Origin: Methylorubrum extorquens
Lineage (GTDB): Bacteria; Pseudomonadota; Alphaproteobacteria; Rhizobiales; Beijerinckiaceae
DNA length: 5,730 bases
Reading direction: 5' to 3'
Assembly (NCBI GenBank): GCA_019695455.1
Contig: JAEUAC010000103.1
Span: 1 to 5,730, forward strand
Of this stretch, positions 1 through 5,730 are shown piece by piece. The notes below the pieces were generated by a model. It was given only the letters and a program-made list of their open reading frames with translations, was not told the origin of the DNA and searched no databases. The first letter of the stretch is position 1; each line of letters begins with the position of its first letter. The position numbers and the translations under genes are program-made.

Positions 1-842
1 GCGGCCGCGCGCGACACGGCCGCCCGGGCCGTCTCGACAGCGGCCGCCGCCTGGCCGAGACGGGCGAGCTGGTGCGGATCCTCCCCGCGACCGGTCGCCC
101 GCAGATGGGCGCGATGGGTCTCGAACACGCCCGCGATCCCGCCGCTCTGGACCGCCAGGAAGCGCCAGGCCCCGCAGGCGAAGAAGGGCTGCTTCAGGTA
201 GTCGTCGGGCGCGCCGATCAGGTTCGCGTCCGACACGGCGATCCCGCCGAAATCGAGCCGGCCCGTCGCGCTCGCCCGCATGCCGTGCGCGTGCCAGTCC
301 GACAGGTCCGCCCGTCCGCCGTCGTCGAGATCGACGATCACCATCTGCCGGCGCCCGTCCGGCAGCCGGGCGGTGACGAGCGGCCGGGTCACGAAGCCCG
401 CGCCCGACGCGTAGGTCTTGCAGCCGCCCAGCCTCCCGTCGACGAGCGCGAGCCCGTCCCCGCTCTCCCCGGGCGGCTCCGTGTTCCAGACGCCCGAGAG
501 CCGGCCCGCCGTCGCGTCGGCGACGAGACGGTCGCGGGCCGCGGGGCTGCCGTAGCGCAGGACGAGCCCGTGGGCGTTCGCGTGTCCCTCGTAGAGCCGG
601 CCGAGGACGAGGCTGTGGCGGCCGACCGCCACCAGCGCGTCCCGCAGGTCGCCGACGCGCTCCGGCTCGCAGAGATCCGCGCCGCCGAGCGCCGCGGGCA
701 GCGTCGCCTGCAGGAGGCCCGACCGTCGCAGGGCCTCGATCCCGGCGGACGGAAAGGCGCCGTGGCGGTCGAGCGAGGGATCGTCCGCGTCGTCGGCCGA
801 GAGCGCGTCGTCGAGGCGCGCGAGCGAGTAGGGGCAGGTCAA
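1..842 (-). CDS. Acyl-CoA dehydrogenase family protein, partial (C-terminus beyond left edge)
   Basis: Reading leftwards from a TTG at 842, the frame stays open for 280 codons and leaves the window without a stop. It looks like a flavin-dependent acyl-CoA dehydrogenase-type oxidoreductase, probably cytosolic. Residues 1-110 match the helical N-terminal domain. VWNTEPPGESGDG (about 118-130) corresponds to the family's TEPxxGSD flavin/substrate strand, and GGCKTYASGAGF (139-150) to the GxKxxxSGAG segment of the middle beta domain. DWHAHGMRASATGRLDF (182-198) matches the W..GMRaSgT signature. GAWRFLAVQSGGIAGV (224-239) begins the C-terminal helical bundle. Roughly 80-110 residues, including the usual catalytic-base region, lie outside the window, so activity cannot be judged. 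The substrate is unknown; in this context it may act on a lipid or glycolipid precursor rather than in beta-oxidation. The start is uncertain: alternatives are a GTG at 902 in frame, or an ATG at 868 out of frame. The gene is divergent from the helix-hairpin-helix/glycosyltransferase pair. Confidence 0.86.
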   Translation of the reverse strand, partial: MTCPYSLARLDDALSADDADDPSLDRHGAFPSAGIEALRRSGLLQATLPAALGGADLCEPERVGDLRDALVAVGRHSLVLGRLYEGHANAHGLVLRYGSPAARDRLVADATAGRLSGVWNTEPPGESGDGLALVDGRLGGCKTYASGAGFVTRPLVTARLPDGRRQMVIVDLDDGGRADLSDWHAHGMRASATGRLDFGGIAVSDANLIGAPDDYLKQPFFACGAWRFLAVQSGGIAGVFETHRAHLRATGRGEDPHQLARLGQAAAAVETARAAVSRAA

Positions 843-868
843 GGCGAGGCGGGGTGGTCGATGTGCAT
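839..868 (-). other. Nine-codon mini-ORF (MHIDHPASP) overlapping the dehydrogenase start
   Basis: On the minus strand an ATG at 868-866 follows a GGAGAG sequence (875-870) with very short spacing. It runs nine codons to a TGA at 841-839, which overlaps the TTG at 842-840 as TTGA. This could be a short leader coupled to the dehydrogenase. It could equally be the true N-terminus of the enzyme, separated from the rest by a single-base deletion or sequencing error, because a one-base shift at 842 would join it directly to the dehydrogenase frame. It could also be chance. The TTG itself has no good Shine-Dalgarno at normal spacing, which is why this site is worth recording. Confidence 0.3.
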
Positions 869-921
869 GCTCTCCAACAGCGGCGCCCCGCTTTCGATCC
901 ACGCCGGCCCGCGGGGATCGA

Positions 922-941
922 CCGGTCCTCGACTTGACCGG
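922..941. repeat. Inverted repeat in divergent intergenic region (possible operator)
   Basis: CCGGTC (922-927) and GACCGG (936-941) form perfect 6-base arms around an 8-base centre. The right half overlaps TTGACC (934-939), which resembles a plus-strand -35 hexamer, but I see no convincing -10 element 16-18 bases downstream. The repeat lies between the divergent dehydrogenase and helix-hairpin-helix genes, where a shared regulator could bind. In DNA this GC-rich such arms arise easily by chance. Confidence 0.25.
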
Positions 942-975
942 GCCGCCCGCGTCCAGCACGCGCTGGAGGAAGGAG

Positions 976-993
976 CGCGGCGGGTCCGCCGCG
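976..993. repeat. 18-base palindrome upstream of the helix-hairpin-helix gene
   Basis: CGCGGCGG (976-983) and CCGCCGCG (986-993) are perfect 8-base arms around a GT centre. The palindrome ends 20 bases before the GTG start at 1014 and just before its Shine-Dalgarno. It may be an operator or a 5' leader hairpin (the inner pairs would have to open to give a loop). High GC content makes chance occurrence plausible. Confidence 0.25.
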
Positions 994-1002
994 GTCCGGT
1001 CC

Positions 1003-1007
1003 GGAGA
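1003..1007 (+). promoter_or_regulatory. Shine-Dalgarno for the helix-hairpin-helix gene
   Basis: GGAGA lies six bases before the GTG at 1014. It decides the start: the reading frame is open far upstream, but that part is only the opposite strand of the dehydrogenase gene plus the intergenic region, and the ComEA-like sequence begins directly at this GTG. Confidence 0.7.
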
Positions 1008-1013
1008 CGGCGC

Positions 1014-1205
1014 GTGATCGACATCAACACGGCGAGTGCGGCCGACCTGGACGCAGTGCCCGTCCTGCACGGGCACGGGTTCGAGATCGTCCGCTACCGC
1101 GAGGAGCGCGGACGCTTCACGGCGCTGCGGCAGCTCGACGAGGTGCCGGGCCTCGCCGGCAAGACGGACGGCGTCGAGGCCTGGGTGACGGTCGGCGATG
1201 CCTGA
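1014..1205 (+). CDS. Small ComEA-like helix-hairpin-helix protein
   Basis: This 63-residue protein begins at a GTG with GGAGA six bases upstream. Nearly all of it is one tandem helix-hairpin-helix domain of the ComEA/HHH_3 type: IDINTASAADLDAVP (2-16) matches the family's INxNTAs.eeL..lP opening, YREERGRF (28-35) the helix that follows the first hairpin, and LDEVPGL (41-47) the start of the second. Such domains usually bind the DNA backbone non-specifically. Two things are odd. The first hairpin, normally PGIGP, reads PVLHGHG (16-22), so backbone binding there may be weakened. There is also no signal peptide or membrane segment, unlike the competence protein ComEA, so it should be cytosolic. 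The stop is 12 bases before the glycosyltransferase start, indicating co-transcription. A role in competence is not supported; its job in a glycan locus is unknown. Confidence 0.82.
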   Translation: MIDINTASAADLDAVPVLHGHGFEIVRYREERGRFTALRQLDEVPGLAGKTDGVEAWVTVGDA

Positions 1206-1217
1206 CGGGCGCACGCC

Positions 1218-2303
1218 GTGAGCGGGCCGGGCCCCGCCGTCGTCGTCGCCGTGCCCGCGCGCGACGAGGCCGAGCGGATCGGTGCCTGCCTGGAGGCGCT
1301 GGCCCGGCAGGAGCCCGGCACGCCGCCCTTCGGCGTCGTGCTTCTCGTCAACAACACGACCGACGGCACGGCCGCCGTGGCCGAGGCGGCGGGCGCGCGC
1401 CTCGGACTGGCCCTGCGGGTCCTGTCGGTCGACTCGCCCGACGCCAATGCCGGATGGGCGCGGCGCGGCGCCATGGACGCGGCCGCCCTCTGGCTGGAGG
1501 AGCGCCCGGGCCGTCCCGGCGCGATCCTGACCAGCGACGCCGATGCCCGGGTCGCGCCGGACTGGGTGGCCCGCACCCTCGCGGCGATCGCGGCCGGGGC
1601 CGACGCGGTGGCGGGCGACGTCACGCTCGATCCCGCCGATGCGGCCCGGCTCTCCCCCGCCCTGCGGGCCCGTGGAACGCTCGAGGCGGCCTACCACGCG
1701 CTCCTCGACGAGATGTCGGCCGCGCTCGATCCCGATCCCGACGATCCTTGGCCCAACCATTCGGTCACGCTCGGCGCGTCGCTGGCCGTGACGCTCGCGG
1801 CCTACCGGCAGGTCGGCGGCATGCCGCCGATCGCGCTCGGGGACGACCGCGCCTTCGTGGCCCTCCTGCGGCGGCACGACCTGCGGGTGCGCCACGACCC
1901 GCTCGTGCGGGCCACGACGTCGGGTCGCCTCGTCGGCCGTGCGGCGGGCGGCATCGCGGACACGATCGCGGCCCGCGAGGCCGATCCCGACTGCGTCTGC
2001 GACGGCCGCCTCGAGCCCGTGCCGCACGCCCTGTTCCGCTTCCGCTGGCGCCGGCACCTGCGGCGGCTGCACGCCGGAGGCCGCCTGCACCCGGCCGGCG
2101 CCTGGGCGCGGCATCTCGGCATCGCCCCGTCCGACGCCGCCGCCATCGCGGCGCGACCCCGGGCCGGAGACGCCCTGGAGGCGGTCGAGCGGATCTCGCC
2201 CCGCATGCCCCACGCGCCGCTGCGGCCGAGCGAGCTCCCCGCCCACATCGCCGCCGCGCACCTCGTCCTCGCCCCGATCCGGCGCCGCCGCCGGGCCGGA
2301 TAG
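1218..2303 (+). CDS. Family 2 glycosyltransferase
   Basis: This 361-residue GT-A fold glycosyltransferase would transfer a sugar from a nucleotide-sugar donor, probably in surface polysaccharide or glycolipid synthesis. VVVAVPARDEAERI (8-21) is the classic GT2 first strand with the donor-binding acidic residue, and VNNTTDGT (44-51) is the second strand. SDADA (106-110) holds the metal-binding DxD (D107, D109). GASLAVTLAAYRQVGG (186-201) is the acceptor-side segment, and GDDRAF (208-213) matches the (E/D)D motif bearing the likely catalytic base. No transmembrane helices are visible, so it is a cytosolic or peripheral enzyme. The C-terminus ends in IRRRRRAG, a basic tail that might touch membrane lipids. 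The GTG start at 1218 places V/M just before the first strand; its Shine-Dalgarno is poor, suggesting translational coupling to the upstream small gene. Donor and acceptor cannot be told from sequence. Confidence 0.9.
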   Translation: MSGPGPAVVVAVPARDEAERIGACLEALARQEPGTPPFGVVLLVNNTTDGTAAVAEAAGARLGLALRVLSVDSPDANAGWARRGAMDAAALWLEERPGRPGAILTSDADARVAPDWVARTLAAIAAGADAVAGDVTLDPADAARLSPALRARGTLEAAYHALLDEMSAALDPDPDDPWPNHSVTLGASLAVTLAAYRQVGGMPPIALGDDRAFVALLRRHDLRVRHDPLVRATTSGRLVGRAAGGIADTIAAREADPDCVCDGRLEPVPHALFRFRWRRHLRRLHAGGRLHPAGAWARHLGIAPSDAAAIAARPRAGDALEAVERISPRMPHAPLRPSELPAHIAAAHLVLAPIRRRRRAG

Positions 2304-2529
2304 GGCCGGGCGGGACGGGATCGCCCGACCCGGTCCCGCCGCGCCGGGCCGTCCGCGTCCCGCCCTTGCTGATCCCGCCCGGCGACGCCAAGTGTGGCCC
2401 GGGCCGGTTCACGTCTTCGTTGCGGGCGTCGAGCGGCATCGTGGTTCAAACCGTGTAGACGGACGCAGTCGGTGTCTGCACGCCGCCGCCGGCAAGCTCG
2501 CCGCCCGGGATCGTGTCCCCATCCTGCCG
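2304..2529. other. Intergenic region between glycosyltransferase and helicase
   Basis: These 226 bases hold no supported gene. Besides the hairpin at its left end, TCCCGCC occurs at 2334, 2358 and 2373. The stretch 2440-2460 is clearly richer in A/T than its surroundings and contains the palindrome GGTTCAAACC (2443-2452), so the helicase promoter is probably near here. I cannot assign convincing -35 and -10 boxes: TTGCTG at 2366 with AAGTGT at 2390 is one weak pair. The helicase frame stays open upstream, but rare codons such as TCA (2446) and GTA (2455) indicate non-coding sequence. Confidence 0.5.
2309..2340 (+). terminator. Possible terminator hairpin after the glycosyltransferase
   Basis: GGCGGGAC (2309-2316) and GTCCCGCC (2333-2340) are perfect 8-base arms around a 16-base loop, beginning six bases after the glycosyltransferase stop. 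No T-run follows, so it is not a canonical intrinsic terminator. It may stabilise the mRNA 3' end or assist Rho-dependent termination. Confidence 0.35.
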
Positions 2530-5500
2530 ATGCTCCGCCGCTCCCTCTCTCCCCTCCAGCGCTCCCGGGGCGTCACGGCCGTCCTCGGGCCGACGAACAC
2601 GGGCAAGACGCACCTCGCAATCGAGCGGCTCTGCGCGCATTCGTCGGGCATCATCGGGCTGCCCCTGCGGCTTCTCGCGCGCGAGGTCTATAACCGGGTC
2701 GTCGAGCGCGTCGGCCCTGAGGCGGTGGCGCTCGTCACGGGCGAGGAGAAGATCAAGCCCGACTTCCCGCGCTACTGGATCTGCACGGTCGAGGCGATGC
2801 CGCGCGACCTCGACGTCGCCTTCGTGGCCGTCGACGAGATCCAGGTCGCGGCCGATTTCGACCGCGGCCACGTCTTCACGGACCGGATCCTGAACCAGCG
2901 GGGCCGCGAGGAGACGCTGCTCATCGGCTCGCTCACCATGCGGCCGCTGCTGGAGGCCCTGATCCCGGGCATCCACGTCGTCACCCGGCCGCGCCTCTCG
3001 AACCTGTTCTTCGCGGGCGAGAAGAAGATCTCCCGCCTGCCGCCGCGCAGCGCGATCGTCGCCTTCTCCATCGAGGAGGTCTACGCGATCGCCGAGGTGA
3101 TCCGGCGCATGCGGGGCGGAGCGGCCGTGGTGCTCGGCGCGCTGTCGCCCCGGACCCGCAACGCCCAGGTCGCCATGTACCAGGCGGGCGACGTCGACTA
3201 CCTCGTGGCGACCGACGCGATCGGCATGGGCCTGAACCTCGACGTCGACCACGTCGCCTTCGCGTCCGACCGGAAGTTCGACGGGTTCCGCTATCGCCGC
3301 CTGTTCCCGGCCGAGCTCGGCCAGATCGCGGGTCGCGCCGGCCGGCACCTGAAGGACGGCACCTTCGGGACGTCGGGGCGCTGCGATCCGTTCGATCCCG
3401 AACTCGTGGACGCGCTCCAGACCCACCGCTTCGAGCCGCTGCGCGTGGTCCAGTGGCGCAACCCGGATCTCGACGTCGGGTCGCTCGCGGCCCTGCAGGC
3501 GAGCCTGTCCACGGTGCCCAAGGAGCGCGGGCTGACGCGGGCGCCCATCGGCGAGGACGTCGCGACGCTCGACATCGTGGCCCGCGACGACGACATCCGG
3601 GCGCTCGCCAAGGGCAAGGCCGCCGTGTCCCGCCTCTGGGAGGTGTGCCAGCTTCCCGATTACCGCAAGGTCGCGCCGGCCACCCACGCCGACCTCGTGG
3701 CCGACCTCTACCGCTTCCTGATGAGCCACGGGAAGCGCGTGCCGGCCGACTGGTTCGGCCGCCACGTGAAGGCGCTCGACCGGACCGACGGCGACATCGA
3801 CGCGCTGTCGCTGCGCATCGCCCACATCCGCACCTGGACCTTCGTCGCGAACCGTCCCGACTGGCTGGCCCAGCCTGAGCATTGGCAGGCAGAGACTCGT
3901 CGGATAGAGGACACCCTGTCCGACGCCCTCCACGACCGGCTGGCCGCCCGTTTCGTGGATCGCCGGACGAGCGTCCTGATGCGGCGCCTGAGAGAGAACG
4001 CCACCATGGAAGCCGAGATCACCGCGGGCGGCGACGTCACCGTCGAAGGCCAGCATGTCGGCCACCTGACCGGCTTCCACTTCGTGCCGGATCCCGGTGC
4101 GACGGGGGAGGAGGCGCGCGCGCTCCGCAACGCGGCCGCGAAGGCGCTGGCGGGCGAGATCGAGGCGCGGGCCGAACGGCTCTCCTCCGCGCCGGACGCG
4201 AACCTCGTCCTGTCGAACGACGGGACCCTGCGCTGGCTCGGCGATCCGGTCGCGAAGCTCGAGGCGGGCGGCAAGCCCTACGAGCCGGCCATCCGTCTGG
4301 TGGCGGACGAGCAGCTGACCGGCCCGGCCCGCGACAAGGTCGACGCCCGGCTGCGGGCCTGGGTCAAGATGCACGTGACCCGGCTTCTCGGGCCGCTGAT
4401 CGACCTCGAATCGAACGCCGAGCTGACGGGGCTGGCGCGCGGCATCGCGTTCCAGCTCGTCGAGGCGCAGGGCATCCTCGAGCGGGCGCGGGTCGCGCAG
4501 GACGTGCGCGGGCTGGACCAGACCGGCCGCGCCACCCTGCGGCAGAAGGGCGTCCGCTTCGGCGCCTACCACATCTACATGCCGGCCCTCGTGAAGCCGG
4601 CCCCCCGGATCCTCGCGGCCCAGCTCTGGGCGCTCGCCAACGGCGGGCTCGACCAGCGGGGCATCGACGAGCTCGCGCATCTGGCCGGCTCCGGCCGGAC
4701 CTCGTTCGCGGCCGATCCCGAGATCGCGCGCGGCCTCTACCGGGCCGCCGGCTTCCGCGTCTGCGGCGCCCGCGCCGTCCGCGTCGACATCCTGGAGCGT
4801 CTCGCCGACCTGATCCGGCCGGCCGCGACCTACCGGCCGGGCACGACGCCGGGCGAGGCGCCGGCCGGCGCCGCGGACGGCGACGCCTTCGTGCCGACGC
4901 CCGCCATGACGTCGCTCGTCGGCACGGCCGGCGAGGATTTCGGCTCCATCCTCAAATCGCTGGGCTACGTCTCCGAGACCCGCGCCGGCCCCGCCATCAC
5001 GGTGCCGCTCGTGCCCGCCCGCGAGAAGCCCGTGGCGGTGGTCGCGCCGGCGACGGCGCCGGCGCCGGAGGGCGAGCCCGCCACGATGCCCGTCGAGCCG
5101 GTGGGGGACGGCGGCATCGTCGACACGTCCCACATCGATGCGCCCGGACCGGGCGCGCCCGGCGAGCCCGAGGGCGCGGACGCGGCGGACGACCCGGATC
5201 CCGGCATCCAGGATTCCGAGGACGACGCGGCGGTCGAAGGACTGGTCGATCCCGCCCTCGAGGAGGCGGCGGACCGCCTCCTCGCCGAGGCCGAGACGGC
5301 GCAGGCCGCCGACGAGGCCGGGTCGGATCCCGACGTGCCGGCCGATGCCGCGGCGGACGCGGCCGACGAGCCCGACCCGTCCGTGCAGGACGAGGCGGCC
5401 GACGAGCCCGCGGACGCGGGATCGGTCGAGCCGGAGGCGGCCGAGGACGTGCCGGAGCCGGACACGGATCTCGCGCCCACGCCCGACGAGGCGGCCGGCG

Positions 5501-5730
5501 ACGCGGCGATCGACCCGACGGCGCCCGTCTCGGCCGGGGATGCCGAGGCGCTGGGCCTCGAGACCGCCGTGTCGCCGCCGCTCGACGAGCCCGGCGTGAT
5601 GATCTCGGACGAGGACGCGTCGGCCCTGACGGCCGAGCCGGCGGAGCCGGCCGAGCCCGTCTCCGTCGAGGTCTGGCGCCTCGCCCGGCACGGCCGCGAA
5701 CAGCACCCCCGCGGCCGGCACGGCCGCCCG
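2530..5730 (+). CDS. SUV3-like DExH-box RNA helicase with acidic C-terminal extension, partial (3' end beyond right edge)
   Basis: The frame from ATG 2530 encodes 1067 residues and runs out of the window without a stop. It is a superfamily 2 ATP-dependent helicase resembling mitochondrial SUV3, which unwinds RNA for degradation; the bacterial role is presumably RNA turnover, in the cytosol. Motif I is GPTNTGKT (20-27), motif II DEIQ (102-105), motif III GSLTM (133-137), motif V ATDAIGMGLNL (227-237) and motif VI QIAGRAGR (265-272), so ATPase residues are intact. VRFGAYHIYMP (675-685) marks the conserved SUV3-type C-terminal region, and the folded core ends near 770. DFGSILKSLGYVSE (803-816) is a further short conserved-looking block. 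An Ala/Asp/Glu/Pro-rich tail follows (about 834-1045), then a basic end starting VEVWR (1046). ATG 2530 is chosen because it lies 17 codons before the first helicase strand and upstream codons look non-coding; its Shine-Dalgarno is weak. It is probably a separate transcription unit from the glycosyltransferase. Confidence 0.93.
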   Translation, partial: MLRRSLSPLQRSRGVTAVLGPTNTGKTHLAIERLCAHSSGIIGLPLRLLAREVYNRVVERVGPEAVALVTGEEKIKPDFPRYWICTVEAMPRDLDVAFVAVDEIQVAADFDRGHVFTDRILNQRGREETLLIGSLTMRPLLEALIPGIHVVTRPRLSNLFFAGEKKISRLPPRSAIVAFSIEEVYAIAEVIRRMRGGAAVVLGALSPRTRNAQVAMYQAGDVDYLVATDAIGMGLNLDVDHVAFASDRKFDGFRYRRLFPAELGQIAGRAGRHLKDGTFGTSGRCDPFDPELVDALQTHRFEPLRVVQWRNPDLDVGSLAALQASLSTVPKERGLTRAPIGEDVATLDIVARDDDIRALAKGKAAVSRLWEVCQLPDYRKVAPATHADLVADLYRFLMSHGKRVPADWFGRHVKALDRTDGDIDALSLRIAHIRTWTFVANRPDWLAQPEHWQAETRRIEDTLSDALHDRLAARFVDRRTSVLMRRLRENATMEAEITAGGDVTVEGQHVGHLTGFHFVPDPGATGEEARALRNAAAKALAGEIEARAERLSSAPDANLVLSNDGTLRWLGDPVAKLEAGGKPYEPAIRLVADEQLTGPARDKVDARLRAWVKMHVTRLLGPLIDLESNAELTGLARGIAFQLVEAQGILERARVAQDVRGLDQTGRATLRQKGVRFGAYHIYMPALVKPAPRILAAQLWALANGGLDQRGIDELAHLAGSGRTSFAADPEIARGLYRAAGFRVCGARAVRVDILERLADLIRPAATYRPGTTPGEAPAGAADGDAFVPTPAMTSLVGTAGEDFGSILKSLGYVSETRAGPAITVPLVPAREKPVAVVAPATAPAPEGEPATMPVEPVGDGGIVDTSHIDAPGPGAPGEPEGADAADDPDPGIQDSEDDAAVEGLVDPALEEAADRLLAEAETAQAADEAGSDPDVPADAAADAADEPDPSVQDEAADEPADAGSVEPEAAEDVPEPDTDLAPTPDEAAGDAAIDPTAPVSAGDAEALGLETAVSPPLDEPGVMISDEDASALTAEPAEPAEPVSVEVWRLARHGREQHPRGRHGRP
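5359..5410 (+). repeat. Direct repeat inside the helicase acidic tail
   Basis: GCGGCCGACGAGCCCG occurs at 5359-5374 and again at 5395-5410, 36 bases apart and in frame, encoding ADEP both times. It indicates growth of the low-complexity tail by duplication or slippage, and a place where tail length may vary between strains. Confidence 0.55.

Noticed and set aside
72..1013. A long plus-strand open frame leading into the helix-hairpin-helix gene
   Set aside because: Positions 72 to about 842 are codon-on-codon antisense to the dehydrogenase and show no domain. Only the part from GTG 1014 resembles a protein family and has a Shine-Dalgarno.
839..1030. A 63-codon minus-strand frame across the divergent intergenic region
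   Set aside because: Arg/Ser/Pro-rich with no family resemblance and no supported start at its beginning; it overlaps the helix-hairpin-helix start. Only its last nine codons have a plausible ribosome site, reported separately.
2441..2452. GGTTCAAACC resembling a tRNA T-arm
   Set aside because: No acceptor stem, D-arm or anticodon stem can be folded around it at the right distances, and no CCA follows. It is a short palindrome in a slightly A/T-richer patch.
1454..2458. Alternative open frames on both strands over the glycosyltransferase and the following gap
   Set aside because: They translate to Arg/Pro/Gly/Ala-rich sequence typical of wrong frames in GC-rich DNA, while the 1218-2303 frame carries all GT2 motifs.
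2392..2529. Upstream extension of the helicase from GTG 2392
   Set aside because: The frame is open, but the added residues have no helicase character, use codons rare in this window (TCA, GTA), and would put a long extra segment before the Walker A strand.
2446..5721. A 1091-codon open frame on the minus strand, antisense to the helicase
   Set aside because: Its codons lie exactly opposite the helicase codons, so it stays open simply because the helicase avoids TTA, CTA and TCA. It ends at the TCA at 2446, just upstream of the helicase start. Its translation is Arg/Gly/Val/Leu-rich low complexity with no recognisable domain.
1..5730. Search for CRISPR arrays, insertion sequence ends, phage or toxin-antitoxin genes
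   Set aside because: No regularly spaced repeats, terminal inverted repeats with target duplications, transposase motifs or small gene pairs of those kinds are visible.

Overview
The window is very GC-rich, with strong G/C preference at third codon positions and almost no TTA, CTA or TCA codons. Its best-recognised gene is an alphaproteobacterial-type SUV3-like helicase with a long acidic tail. This composition and gene content fit an alphaproteobacterium of the Hyphomicrobiales, most likely Methylobacterium or a relative. The genus is inference from style and gene content.

Layout. (1) Positions 1-842, minus strand: the N-terminal 280 or so residues of an acyl-CoA dehydrogenase family protein, cut by the left edge. 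(2) About 843-1013: a divergent intergenic region with two inverted repeats and a Shine-Dalgarno sequence for the gene to its right. (3) 1014-1205 and 1218-2303, plus strand: a two-gene unit encoding a 63-residue ComEA-like helix-hairpin-helix protein and a family 2 glycosyltransferase, 12 bases apart. (4) 2304-2529: a non-coding gap with a GC-rich inverted repeat just after the glycosyltransferase stop. (5) 2530 to the right edge, plus strand: a large DExH-box helicase of the SUV3/mitochondrial type, whose acidic, disordered-looking C-terminal extension is followed by a basic end that runs out of the window.

The left part looks like one end of a surface-glycan or glycolipid gene cluster. From memory, acyl-CoA dehydrogenase and GT2 genes of this kind often sit with PIG-L deacetylase and NodS-like methyltransferase genes, which would lie beyond the left edge. 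The helicase is a separate unit with a likely role in RNA metabolism. From memory, in related genomes it is followed by an S4 RNA-binding protein, a ferredoxin and a CarD-type regulator.

I see no tRNA, rRNA, CRISPR array, insertion sequence or phage feature. I did not find a convincing new system here. The points worth a second look are the start of the dehydrogenase, the degenerate helix-hairpin-helix protein coupled to a glycosyltransferase, and the helicase tail. The very long open frames on the opposite strands of the helicase and dehydrogenase genes are composition artefacts.
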